From contig JAOUMY010000002.1 in NCBI GenBank assembly GCA_029881255.1, positions 1 through 64,000 on the forward strand: 64,000 nucleotides of DNA. The letters run 5' to 3'. Positions 35,512 to 45,192 of the stretch are shown here, in pieces. The stretch is from Gammaproteobacteria bacterium. Its GTDB lineage: Bacteria > Pseudomonadota > Gammaproteobacteria > S012-40. A program made the translations under genes and the position numbers. Positions within the stretch are counted from its first letter, which is position 1. Each line of letters starts with the position of its first letter. The notes beneath the pieces are model-generated. The model did no database searches. It had not been told where the DNA came from and saw only the letters and a list, made by a program, of their open reading frames with translations.

Positions 35512-36145
35512 AAAAATAGTGATATGGGGTTGCGGCGGGCACGGACGGGAAATCAACTATCTATGCGAGTTCATGGGTATAGAGGTGGTCGGCTATCTCG
35601 ACGAACGCCCTGAGTTTAAGAATCGCATTATTGATGACCGCCCGGTGCTTGGTGATATACGAGATATCGATCATCTTGTCGGCCAGGTAGAAATTCTATG
35701 CACTGGCGTAGGGTCGCCCACGCTGAAAAGACACTTTTGTAATAAAACGCTGGCAAGTGGACATTGCATTGCTGACGCTGTGATACATCCAGACGTAAAC
35801 ATTTCCAATCGCAACTCCATCGGAAAAGGATCAGTAATTTGTGCAGGCGTAACTATGACCGTGAACATACACATTGGTGAGCACGTCATCGTTAATCGAA
35901 ACGCGACACTTGGTCATGACGTGCAAATCGGCGACTATGCTACGGTATCGCCCGGTGTGAATATCAGCGGCAATGTCTCCATTGGCGTAGGGAGTTTTAT
36001 CGGCACAGGTGCTTCAATACAGGAAAAAATTCGTGTAGGAGATGATTCGGTCGTCGGTGGTGGCGCCTATTTGAGGACTCATGTAGACGACAATTCGCTC
36101 TTCGTCGGTGTACCGGCAACATTTCTGCGCAAGGTCATCCCTTAA
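35504..36145 (+). CDS. NeuD/PglD-like sugar O- or N-acetyltransferase
   Basis: ATG 35504 overlaps the stop of the aminotransferase gene by 8 bp and gives a 213-residue product; a start 24 bp earlier is less likely. The N-terminal part is a Rossmann-like PglD domain (KIVIWGCGGHGREINYLCEF, VVGYLDERPEF), followed by a left-handed beta-helix of hexapeptide repeats (NRNSIGKGSVICAGV, GEHVIVNRNATLGHDVQIGD, VSIGVGSFIGTGASIQEKIR). Members acetylate amino sugars with acetyl-CoA, so together with the DegT enzyme it fits making an N-acetylated amino sugar for a surface glycan. Confidence 0.87.
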   Translation: MPRKIVIWGCGGHGREINYLCEFMGIEVVGYLDERPEFKNRIIDDRPVLGDIRDIDHLVGQVEILCTGVGSPTLKRHFCNKTLASGHCIADAVIHPDVNISNRNSIGKGSVICAGVTMTVNIHIGEHVIVNRNATLGHDVQIGDYATVSPGVNISGNVSIGVGSFIGTGASIQEKIRVGDDSVVGGGAYLRTHVDDNSLFVGVPATFLRKVIP

Positions 36146-36875
36146 GTCCACTGTTAATTTTGTATTTTGTCTGAACCGGCCATTCGATATCCTGAACGGT
36201 GTGACGCTGTGCGATCAGAATATTACTGGCGTCTATCGGTCCATCAATGAACCGACGCGTCGGCGGCACAGAGATCAATTTTGGATCAACAACAGCATTG
36301 ATTATCAATTCCTGAAAAACTATGTCAAATCCATTATCGGTATAGAAATCAAAGTAGAATGTTGGGTTCAAATTGTAGAAACCATGATTAAAACAACTGA
36401 ATGGATTGCAATTCAATATAAAGCCACCTTCACGAACACTTAGCGCTATATTTTTTATCGCCTGGGCGATATTGAAACAGTGCTCAATGGTTCCACCGTC
36501 AATAATAATGTCATATTGCTGGTGAAACTTCTGGTCAATTGGATAATTCAAATCAAGAATAATTTCTGCGCCTCTTGCCTGAACAATATCGACGATATCC
36601 AGTTGGTACCCGAGTTCCTCCAGAAATGCACGCGTATCCGGGATACCTTCAAGGTGATTGTGCACGTTATGCCAGCGCATAATGGATTCTGATTCTTCAT
36701 GATAGGGAATCTTTTCTCCTAGATTATTACCAAAAGTTTCACTCAGGAATTCACGGGAAACCAGCATGTCCGGGTAGCCTAGAGAGAGAATCTTCTTGGG
36801 TCTGTCCTTGACAGTCGAATCTATCTCACTATTCAACTTGTTAAACAGTTGCAACATAAATCGCGTAAATGCCAT
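36135..36875 (-). CDS. SAM-dependent methyltransferase-like protein
   Basis: The 246-residue protein has Rossmann features (KKILSLGYPDMLVSREFLSE, YDIIIDGGTIEHCFNIAQAI as motif IV with D-G-G, then SVREGGFILNCNPF) seen in class I methyltransferases of O-antigen and lipid clusters. Motif I is weak. The last 11 bp overlap the convergent acetyltransferase gene. It is likely to methylate a sugar or lipid carrier, but the substrate is unknown. Confidence 0.65.
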   Translation of the reverse strand: MAFTRFMLQLFNKLNSEIDSTVKDRPKKILSLGYPDMLVSREFLSETFGNNLGEKIPYHEESESIMRWHNVHNHLEGIPDTRAFLEELGYQLDIVDIVQARGAEIILDLNYPIDQKFHQQYDIIIDGGTIEHCFNIAQAIKNIALSVREGGFILNCNPFSCFNHGFYNLNPTFYFDFYTDNGFDIVFQELIINAVVDPKLISVPPTRRFIDGPIDASNILIAQRHTVQDIEWPVQTKYKINSGLKG

Positions 36876-37431
36876 TAATCGATTCCTTTATTCGCCTCTT
36901 CTGATAGTAGTTAGCTATTGAAAGCAAATACAGAGCCAGCATCAGATGCTGAAAAACGACTGATAATTCCATTTTACTTTGGCGTCTATTATAGTAGATG
37001 GAAAGAAATCAACACTGTTCTACCCATTTTTGTGGCAATCTGAAACGCGAGACATGCTATTACTCCTTGACTAAGCGGGCGTTATAGCGAAACAGAAGAC
37101 TATCTCTACCGAAGAGTATGAATGGTGCACATAGCTTTGTCCCGTGTATTCTACAGCCACTTGAAAGTCCGATTCCTCATATGTTAGAGCCATAGGTTTA
37201 AGTTATGTAGTAGAGGTATGAATGAAGTTAAGACGCGGAACCGTTACTTTTTAACTCAGTATCTATGCATTGACACAAACAAATATGCAAGACAACTCAC
37301 TTTGGTGCAGGAGTTAACATGAAAGCAGCTAAAACAACTATTTCTCTCTTTTCTATTTTTTGATATAAAATGGCATGCTTTCCGCGTTCCAAGGCGGATA
37401 ATCAATCTTACAACCAATAGAGAATAAACTC
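36876..37431. other. Gene-free stretch inside the glycan region
   Basis: No ORF is credible. The left end should carry the promoter of the reverse-strand methyltransferase. A TTGACA occurs at about 37270 but lacks a matching -10 box. A GATATAAAAT box stands at about 37362, about 70 bp before the next gene. Confidence 0.35.
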
Positions 37432-38385
37432 ATGTCGACTCGCCTACGCAAAGCAATCTATCATCCATTTTCTGGGATTATAAGACGCAAAGTCACGGAT
37501 CAGCGCAGGCTGGGAAACAAGCTGGTCATGACCCTGTTGGTGAAGGACGAAATAGATATAGTAAAAAGAACTATCGACCATCACTATGCATCCGGCGTAG
37601 ATTTTATTGTTGCAACTGATAATGAATCTACTGATGGCACCTATGAATTACTTTAGGAATACGAAAAACAAGGACGGCTACATCTTATACTTGAAAAAGA
37701 CCAGGATTACAGTCAAGCCAAATGGGTAAATCGTATGGGGAGAATTGCTAAGGAACAATATTCTGCGGATCTGATCTTCCATTGTGATGCAGACGAATTC
37801 TGGACGGCCAAGTCAGGCAATCTCAAAAACGAGCTATTAAAATATCCTTTGGTCGATTGCCTAAGAATTGATGTTAGAAATGTCCTGTTGGAATTTAACA
37901 ATTTCGAAGAGCAATTTCCGAAAAATGCGATTTATGTGGTAGAGAACCCTCTAATTCCAAAAGACATTCAGCAGGAGTCACTTGACACCTCTTTTTTTCT
38001 TTTTGCTTATCCCACCAAAGTCATATACAAGGTTCCTGAAAAATACAGCGAAGTCACTCAAGGTAATCACAGGCTGGTAAATCGCAAAGAATTTGTGCAT
38101 CGTGCCTCGCAAGACATTACAATTTACCATTATCCTGTTCGAAACAGAGATCAGTTTCATCAAAAAGTAATAGCCGGCGGATCATCGTTGGAGAGAAACA
38201 CTAAACTGAGTAAAGACTCCGGTTGGCATTGGCGTCGCTGGTATGAATCGTATAAGAAAGGCAACCTTGATCTAACTTATAAGCAGATGACAATTTCCCC
38301 CAGTGACGATCAAATGCTCATTTCAAACGGAATCATTCGAAAAGACAGTACACTTTCCTTGACACTATGTAAGGAAAATGTTTGA
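37432..38385 (+). pseudogene. Glycosyltransferase family 2-like gene interrupted by an in-frame TAG
   Basis: One frame runs from ATG 37432 to TGA 38383-38385 with a single TAG at 37654-37656 (codon 75). The protein before it (NKLVMTLLVKDEIDIVKRTI, DFIVATDNESTDGTYELL) and after it (YEKQGRLHLILEKDQDYSQA, LIFHCDADEFW) joins into one glycosyltransferase of the GT2/DUF4422-like kind with the acidic DADEFW motif. No shift in frame or loss of coding character is seen, so the stop is a fresh mutation, a readthrough codon or a sequence error. If truncated, the N-terminal 74 residues are useless alone. Confidence 0.75.
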
Positions 38386-38980
38386 TCCAAAACGAATCCT
38401 GACAAAACCTTCAGCATAAGAACGGCGAACGCTTAATTTATCCGTTATTATTCAATTGCCATGCTGAGATTGTTGCCAAGTCATACTGCCTGTGGTGACT
38501 TCTATGGTATTTATGCCAATTTGGACTTTCCCAATTCCTTCAAAGAGAACTAAGCGTATACCTCTCTCCGACATTTTTGTCAGCTATCTCGCCCAATTAG
38601 ACATCAATTCTAGACACTGTAGTTTTCCAAGAATGAGGACTACAACTCCAGTTCTCTCACCTTACAACGTTTCTATTTACAGATGTAACAGCATTCAATA
38701 AAGGCATATCTCCAACACTCATCTAGCCTTCTGAAAAACTTATAAAGGCCAATCCAGCAAAGATGTCGCTCCCGGTAGATTAATGTGGAGCTTACCTCGC
38801 CTCCAAGACCCACTTCGCCGACATAAGACTGCCTGCGTTAGACCACCCGCTCAACTGTGGATCAGAGTGGATACGGGCGGTAAAAGCTATTCGAAACTAT
38901 TATGCGAGAAAACTACGTATTTTGGCTTCATCATTGCAGCAGTGACGATATTTCGACGAAAACATAAGAGGCCGCAACAT
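38386..38980. other. Gene-free stretch before the acyltransferase
   Basis: About 600 bp without a supported gene; the frame of the acyltransferase is open back to 38783 but lacks a good start there. No repeats or terminators are evident. Confidence 0.4.
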
Positions 38981-40954
38981 ATGAAATATCGACCGGAGAT
39001 TGACGGGCTCCGTTCTCTTGCCGTAATTCCTGTAGTCCTGTTTCACGCCGGTCTTGATGTATTTTCCGGAGGCTTTATAGGTGTCGACATCTTTTTCGTT
39101 ATTAGTGGCTATCTCATCGCCAAAATCATAATTTCTGAGATCGAAAATTCATCGTTCACCTATCTGGGATTTTACGAACGTCGAATCAGACGAATTTTTC
39201 CGGCGCTGGCAGTCGTTACCCTAGTTTGCTTACTTGCCACATTTTCATTTGGTCTACCGGAACATGTCATACAAACCTCCAATTCCGGTCTTTTTGCGCT
39301 AATAGGCCTGTCAAATTTCTATTTCTGGAGCCAAAGCGGATATTTTTCGCCTGCTTCCGAATATCAAATACTACTTCATACATGGTCTCTCGGAGTCGAG
39401 GAACAATTTTATTTACTTCTTCCACCGATTATTTTTCTAATTTACAAGTTTCGTCTACGCCTGATACCGGTAATAGCTGTTGGATTGCCGATTCTGTTTC
39501 TCATATCGCTTTGGCTGTCCCAAAACAAGCCCTCTGTCGCTTTCTATTTGCTCCCGGCTCGCGCATGGGAACTGTCAATTGGCGTTGCATTGGCATGCGG
39601 CGTAATTCCGAAATCTGGTAGTACAAAATTTAATGAACTCATCGCAATTACCGGACTATTTATGGTAATTTCAAGCGTTTTTCTCATAAATAAACAAATG
39701 CAATTTCCCGGGTGGGTGGCGCTATTACCCTGCGTGGGCGCAGCGGCCATAATCTATGCGTCAAACAATACTGGCCTCGCAAGTAGTATTTTGTCACTTC
39801 CCCCATTAAGATTTGTTGGACTGATCTCCTATTCGCTTTATCTGTGGCACTGGCCTGTATTTGTGGGGTTGAGGATGTACACAGCAGAACCACATCTCAG
39901 TCCATTGATTGCGTCTATTGGAATTACCATTTCTTTCATTCTCGCTGTTTTAACATGGCACTACGTAGAAAAGCCATTTCGTTCAATATCAAGAATGTCC
40001 TTCAGACGTGTATTAGTCGGCACCTCAAGCATTGGCGCAGTGTCTATACTCGTTGCTATCATTGGCATTTCCGGCTCAGGACTTCCAAGCCGGCTTTCAG
40101 AAAATACTCAACAATTCCTATCAGCGACACAAGATATCGACCCGCTACGAGAACATTGCGAGGGAATACACCCATTATCTCAACATGCCTGTCAATTCGG
40201 CGCACCGGAAACGCCTATAGACTTCGTACTTCTAGGAGATAGTCATGCAGGTGCAATTCGGTCAGCGATTGAAAAATGGGCCATATCCTCCGGGCGTGCA
40301 GGTACGCTTCTATGGCTACGTGGTTGTCCTATGTTGTTAGGGGCGACGAAGGTTCCGGATTTCCGTTCTGTCGAATGCACTGAATTCAAAAAGGCGGTCT
40401 ATAAAGCGATCGAGGCAACACCAAGTATTAAAACAGTCTTCATAGCGGGACGATGGGAACAAGCCTATACAGGTATCGCTCCAGAAATTGGCGGCTCATT
40501 TCGAACGTATTGGATTGACAACACTCATTCAGAGCACACACCGGATGTGTCGATTAGGGTGTTCGAAAATGCATTGGAAAGAACGTCGCGCACCTTCGAA
40601 AAACTGGGGGCTGAGGTCATTTTCGTTGGTGCAGTACCCGAAACAGGTTTTGACGTACCACGAGTTTTGGCCCTTGCCTCTCACAATCAGCATTCTTCCC
40701 AAGCTGATATAGTAATACGAGACTCCGAAATTAAATCGACGCTCGATAGCGTATTTCAACGAATAACCGAAACATCAATGAATTCTCACTATATTAGTAT
40801 CTGGCGAAATTTTTGCGATCCCAATTGCGTTATCACTAGAAATGGTATTCCACTTTATAGCGATGATGATCATCTTACACTTACAGCGGCTAGAGACTTT
40901 CTGGGACCAATATTGACCCAGGAAATTGTGCGAAGTGCTCGACGTGTACACTGA
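38981..40954 (+). CDS. OafA/YrhL-type acyltransferase with SGNH domain
   Basis: From ATG 38981 the 657-residue product opens MKYRPEIDGLRSLAVIPVVL, the hallmark of the membrane acyltransferase-3 family, with ten or so helices up to about residue 365 (FIGVDIFFVISGYLIAKII, RRIRRIFPAL, LSLGVEEQFYLLLP context, LISYSLYLWHWPVF). The C-terminal part (about 400-657) is a periplasmic SGNH domain (FVLLGDSHAGAIRSAIEKW with Ser, and SDDDHLTLTAARDFL with Asp/His). These proteins move acetyl groups across the inner membrane onto O-antigen or exopolysaccharide. It is the last gene of the glycan region. Confidence 0.9.
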   Translation: MKYRPEIDGLRSLAVIPVVLFHAGLDVFSGGFIGVDIFFVISGYLIAKIIISEIENSSFTYLGFYERRIRRIFPALAVVTLVCLLATFSFGLPEHVIQTSNSGLFALIGLSNFYFWSQSGYFSPASEYQILLHTWSLGVEEQFYLLLPPIIFLIYKFRLRLIPVIAVGLPILFLISLWLSQNKPSVAFYLLPARAWELSIGVALACGVIPKSGSTKFNELIAITGLFMVISSVFLINKQMQFPGWVALLPCVGAAAIIYASNNTGLASSILSLPPLRFVGLISYSLYLWHWPVFVGLRMYTAEPHLSPLIASIGITISFILAVLTWHYVEKPFRSISRMSFRRVLVGTSSIGAVSILVAIIGISGSGLPSRLSENTQQFLSATQDIDPLREHCEGIHPLSQHACQFGAPETPIDFVLLGDSHAGAIRSAIEKWAISSGRAGTLLWLRGCPMLLGATKVPDFRSVECTEFKKAVYKAIEATPSIKTVFIAGRWEQAYTGIAPEIGGSFRTYWIDNTHSEHTPDVSIRVFENALERTSRTFEKLGAEVIFVGAVPETGFDVPRVLALASHNQHSSQADIVIRDSEIKSTLDSVFQRITETSMNSHYISIWRNFCDPNCVITRNGIPLYSDDDHLTLTAARDFLGPILTQEIVRSARRVH

Positions 40955-41170
40955 TGCATTGATTACCTAAATAAATAGTACAAGATCGGCTTTTTACAAA
41001 ATCTCATCCGCAGCATGCTCTGTCTGTCAATGTCTATACGGAAAACACGAACTCAACTCCCAACAAATCCATCGCTGTCTAGCCGTGTTAAGTTGCGATG
41101 GATACTAATAGTCGTAGAGATAATTCTGGGTAGACATTCTAGTCCGAAACAGGTTAGTCCTACTTAAAAA

Positions 41171-41196
41171 AAACCCGGCGTTAGCCGGGTTTTGAT
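41171..41196. terminator. Bidirectional Rho-independent terminator
   Basis: aacccggc (41172-41179) pairs perfectly with gccgggtt (41184-41191) around a 4-nt loop, with A7 on one side and T4 on the other. It stands between the convergent OafA-type gene and the reverse gene at 41266. Nothing else is seen in the gap 40955-41265. Confidence 0.9.
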
Positions 41197-41265
41197 TTAC
41201 CAGGTTTTGATACACTTGAGATATAGACTCAATTGGAGCCCCTTCCCTATTCTTCTCACATCGCT

Positions 41266-42696
41266 TTACTGCATCGTCCAGTTCACCGTAGTGCTCTCCA
41301 CTGACAAATCGGATAAACCAAAGTGAAGGTCAAGCCTGTTTTCTCCTGGCGCTAGCAGTTGATGCATATCAGGACAAACGGCGACGCTATCTTTTTCCTT
41401 GTATGGCAGGATGACACAAGCCTGAAGATAATTTGAGACGTCAACGCCGTTCAATTGACCACTAATACTGGTCACAGGCAACAGGCCTTCAACATAAATC
41501 GCCGCGTCAAAACGTTGTAGATGATGAATATTTCCATCCGACGGAACAACGCTGATTACGCCTCTTGACACTAACTCAATGGATACAATGTTACTCATGA
41601 CTGTCCACGACCAGTCCTTACCCGACAAATAAACATTTTTGTCGGTAAAACTATTAAGTAGTATCGGATCTGTGATCATGTAGCTTCCATCGGAAAATAG
41701 TTGTTGTCCCTGGTTGACCATGAGGTCTATCGACATAAACCCAATGTCCATAAACGAATTCGTATTCTTAATATTCGTTTCGCTATATATATGAAAATTT
41801 GATATGCCATAATTGTTGTCGACAAATGTCATCGCGGTGATTTTATCGGTAATGGCAGACCAATTATTTGCTTTCACCTCAATAGCGCCCTTACCGGCAG
41901 GGTGGTCAAACATGGTCATTAAAGGGGGCGTATTCACGTCCTGTACACCGGCTATGTTTGTATCGATGGTATAAAACAGTTCAATAGTGTCGCCAATGGA
42001 TACATTGTTAGTCACCATCGTCGAGCCACTCTGCCACATATCACTTACCTGCGCGACGACCCTATACACGTATTGTCCTAGCGTCGCTGGCGGTGGTACA
42101 GGATCTACACCGGGTATCACTGATGATTGCAGCATATCCAGGCTAAGTTCTATGCTAAACCATTCACCGTTCCTTGAACCCGAAATGAATACACTGCGAA
42201 TTAAATCAAACTTTTGAATGTCGGGAACTTGTGCCGTAAGCAGCTCACTATCCAACGCCCCACCCACTACACCGTACATATTGACATTTACGCCGTCGAT
42301 GGTAATGTCACCATTCGTCATAGGAGACCAACTCATGACGTAATAGCTTTCATCGTTGGGAGCCCAGACTTCGTCCTGAATATTGACTTCCAGACCAACG
42401 CCATCTAATGCGCTACTGGAAAATTTCATCCCCCCGATATTTACCACCATGCTCTCATCTTCAGAGGCGTGAACATACCGACCTACTCCAATAGTAGGAT
42501 CGGAGTCTTGAGTGAGCGTGTCGATTTTGTAACTGCCATAGACTTGCTCTCCGAGGGTAATATTGGAAACAACACCGTAGGGATCATAGATATTGACTAT
42601 CGAACCGCCATACGCCACGTCAACCTTTTCGGCGAAAGCAGATGCAGAAAGTACACTACCTATAATTAAAAAAAAGATGCTTTTTCTGAAAATCAT
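41266..42696 (-). CDS. Exported protein made of two similar domains
   Basis: From ATG 42696 (GAGG upstream) the 476-residue product has a signal peptide (SIFFLIIGSVLSASAFA). It then carries two related modules of about 175 residues: one with VSNITLGEQVYGSYKIDTLT and DSDPTIGVGRYVH, another with NNVSIGDTIELFYTIDTNIA and VQDVNTPPL. The first part of each looks like a beta-sandwich with the pattern G-x-x-x-x-x-Y-x-I-D-T. The last 80 residues form a separate beta-rich end. No family name can be given with confidence; it is likely a secreted or surface protein. Confidence 0.65.
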   Translation of the reverse strand: MIFRKSIFFLIIGSVLSASAFAEKVDVAYGGSIVNIYDPYGVVSNITLGEQVYGSYKIDTLTQDSDPTIGVGRYVHASEDESMVVNIGGMKFSSSALDGVGLEVNIQDEVWAPNDESYYVMSWSPMTNGDITIDGVNVNMYGVVGGALDSELLTAQVPDIQKFDLIRSVFISGSRNGEWFSIELSLDMLQSSVIPGVDPVPPPATLGQYVYRVVAQVSDMWQSGSTMVTNNVSIGDTIELFYTIDTNIAGVQDVNTPPLMTMFDHPAGKGAIEVKANNWSAITDKITAMTFVDNNYGISNFHIYSETNIKNTNSFMDIGFMSIDLMVNQGQQLFSDGSYMITDPILLNSFTDKNVYLSGKDWSWTVMSNIVSIELVSRGVISVVPSDGNIHHLQRFDAAIYVEGLLPVTSISGQLNGVDVSNYLQACVILPYKEKDSVAVCPDMHQLLAPGENRLDLHFGLSDLSVESTTVNWTMQ

Positions 42697-43433
42697 ATAT
42701 GTCAATCCTCATTTTGATACCGCTAAAAATGTATTCCACAAAACCAATCGAGTTAAGAACTTTTACGATGTGTTAAACCGATTGAGCTTGGGCGAGGTAA
42801 AATTGCGACAAGTATGCCATCAGAACCAGGCTACTTTTATTGGAAAAGGATGCGCACTTATATCTTGAATTGACTCAGTTCAAGCCATTGAGTATTTTCG
42901 TACACCCATCATGCAATTAGCTAAGAAACTATCTCAATTCAAGGATTTTTTCGGGCTTTTTCATCTGCCAGAAACGTCTGAATTTATAACTGACAATCAG
43001 TCCAGCCAGAACGGCAAGTATTCTCCGCAAGCCGATAATCCGGCAACAATGACCGGTGACAAATCTCGACAATTCGGATTCTGGTTAAGAATTGTTACAG
43101 ATTGTTGAATGTTTCCATACCAACTAGTACGTTTGTATTATTACCAATTCCCGGCCGAATTATTTTTATGACGTCTTTGTTTTGTTCACAACGATATCCA
43201 GCATTATGTAAACTTTCTGCTCACGCCACATCGTTCCAACGGCTAGAGTAATAGTCGATCGGGGATTCTTGAACAGACTCGTTTCGCATCTGTCCAATTT
43301 TCGTTTCACGAAAAATGAAAGTTTTCTCGACCGACTTTGCTAGACAACAGTTTATTGAAAAACTAAAGGTGAGTAGATTATATACGAGAAAGTGATACAA
43401 TCCCCAGCGAGGAAAAACCGGAAAAGGAATCCC
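42697..43433. other. Gene-free stretch before the lipid-gene region
   Basis: About 740 bp without a supported gene. It separates the exported two-domain protein (promoter on the left side) from the thioesterase gene at 43434. No repeats or terminators are clear. Confidence 0.4.
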
Positions 43434-43895
43434 ATGAGCCTTATCTTTAGAATGATTTGGTTATTAATCACGGCAAGAAAGAAGCCACGTTTGCCGTATA
43501 TCAAACCGGAGAACGAGTTAACACTTCGCGTACTCCCCAATGATCTCGATATCAATTTGCACATGAATAATGGTCGCTATCTCACTATCTGCGATCTCTC
43601 GCGGGTCGATATGTTTATCCGTTCAGGCCTTGGCAAGACCATGTTCAAACAACACTGGATACCCATCATCACCGAACACACCATGGTCTATAAAAAGGCA
43701 TTGCGCCCTTTTCAAAAATACACGGTAACCATGGCAGTGACAGGTTGGGATGAACGTAGTTTCGATATGACGCACACCTTTTTAGTCGGCGATAGAGTTA
43801 TGGCTGAGGGGACGTCCAAAGGCGTCATCTATTCAAAAAAGGAAGGTGTCATTCCGCCGGAACGCGTGATGGAGACGGTAAAACAGTCTCTTTAG
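43434..43895 (+). CDS. Hotdog-fold acyl-CoA thioesterase-like protein
   Basis: From ATG 43434 (AAAAGGAA upstream) the 153-residue product has the 4HBT/thioesterase hallmark: LPNDLDINLHMNNGRYLTIC with DLDINLHMNN at the catalytic Asp/Asn turn, and YKKALRPFQKYTVTMAVTGW, DMTHTFLVGDRVMAEG. The DxNxHxNN-like motif is common to bacterial proteins similar to THEM6/YbgC-type thioesterases. It lies 208 bp before the first desaturase on the same strand, so it may share regulation and may release a fatty acid from CoA or ACP for the following enzymes. Confidence 0.8.
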   Translation: MSLIFRMIWLLITARKKPRLPYIKPENELTLRVLPNDLDINLHMNNGRYLTICDLSRVDMFIRSGLGKTMFKQHWIPIITEHTMVYKKALRPFQKYTVTMAVTGWDERSFDMTHTFLVGDRVMAEGTSKGVIYSKKEGVIPPERVMETVKQSL

Positions 43896-44103
43896 TTTAA
43901 ACTCTGCTACTCAAACGGTGGAACAGCCGCCCTTGTTCAGCACTGAATAGGTCGCTATCTATACGATCACTATATTCCCACGATTGAAATACTCTCGACT
44001 ATAAGCCCCAATAGTCGCTGTGCAAAACTGCACATACAGCCCCCCCCTCTTCTCGTACGCTATCCCTCAAGAAGACAGTACTCAAAAATAAAGAGGAACC
44101 CGT

Positions 44104-45174
44104 ATGTATCAGGCAATTGCGCTCTCCAGCAACTACCAAAACGATGCACTGGCGTCGCACTTTCATACAACTGAGACAACTCCCGACCGCCAAGCCGACC
44201 TCACTCGCATGAAGCAAGAAGTCGCCGCCTTCAGGGGTGGAGATACCATGCGCAGCAGCGTCCAACTCGGTCTGACGTCACTAAGCCTTGTGTTTTCGTT
44301 CAGCTTAGCCGTCTATTCCGTTGACAACAGCGTAGGCTTGAGTCTGCTGTTTAGCACATTAGCCGCACTGTGCATATTGCGCCTCTTTATGATTCAACAT
44401 GATTGCGGACATGGCGCATTCTTTCAGTCGAGGCGTGCTAACGATGTCGTTGGACGCATCATAGGCGTAATCACCCTCACCCCATATCAGTGCTGGCGCA
44501 GATTCCACGCTATGCACCATGCAGGTACCGGTAATCTGGAAAAGCGCGGTTACGGTGACATCAAAACCTTGACTGTTCGCGAATACCAAGCACTTTCACC
44601 GAGAGCGAAACTTCTGTACCGCTTGTTTCGTCACCCGGCGATTTTGTTTGGCGTTCTTCCCTTTGTCTTATTCTTTGTTCGTCAACGTCTAACCTACTAC
44701 ATTCCAAAGAACTGGATCAAGGAGCGAAAAAGCGTCCACTATACCAATGCTGGTATTGCAGTTGTTGCCATCGCAATGTCTTTCATCGTCGGTCTTGAGG
44801 CGTTTCTATCAGTCTATGTACCTGCCATGATCATCGCCGCCAGTATTGGCGTATGGCTGTTCTATGTACAACACCAGTTTGAAGACGCCTACTGGGAAAG
44901 CCAGACAAAGTGGACTTATAACGAAGCGGCTGTTTACGGCTCGTCCTATTACAAACTTCCACAGTGGGCACAATGGCTATTCGCTCATATTACTGTGCAC
45001 CATGTACATCATCTCGACTGCACAATACCCAACTATCGATTAAAAGAATGTAACGAACGTGTATCTGGCTTAAAAGACAGTGCACCCGGTATCAGTTTTA
45101 GACAGAGCCTGGAGACGATTCGATACAAACTTTGGGATGAGCAGAAAAAACAAATGGTTTCGTTTAACTACTAA
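44104..45174 (+). CDS. Fatty acid desaturase (delta-12/DesA-like)
   Basis: The 356-residue membrane protein carries the three histidine boxes that hold the di-iron centre: HDCGHG (99-104), HAMHH (135-139) and HHVHH (299-303). Four to five membrane helices lie between (LGLTSLSLVFSFSLAVYSV, AILFGVLPFVLFFV, IAVVAIAMSFIVGLEAFLSV, MIIAASIGVWLFY). This is the pattern of acyl-lipid desaturases. It is the first gene of a same-strand run with short gaps. GGAAC sits before the ATG at weak spacing. Substrate chain and position are unknown. Confidence 0.88.
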   Translation: MYQAIALSSNYQNDALASHFHTTETTPDRQADLTRMKQEVAAFRGGDTMRSSVQLGLTSLSLVFSFSLAVYSVDNSVGLSLLFSTLAALCILRLFMIQHDCGHGAFFQSRRANDVVGRIIGVITLTPYQCWRRFHAMHHAGTGNLEKRGYGDIKTLTVREYQALSPRAKLLYRLFRHPAILFGVLPFVLFFVRQRLTYYIPKNWIKERKSVHYTNAGIAVVAIAMSFIVGLEAFLSVYVPAMIIAASIGVWLFYVQHQFEDAYWESQTKWTYNEAAVYGSSYYKLPQWAQWLFAHITVHHVHHLDCTIPNYRLKECNERVSGLKDSAPGISFRQSLETIRYKLWDEQKKQMVSFNY

Positions 45175-45192
45175 TTAAAGGGAGATACTCCA

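Noticed and set aside
37264-37300. TTGACA as a promoter of the interrupted glycosyltransferase
   Set aside because: No -10 box at 16-18 bp; the gene starts 160 bp further on.
43999-44265. Reverse frame of 88 codons at the start of the lipid operon
   Set aside because: Mostly antisense to the desaturase gene and overlaps its start region.
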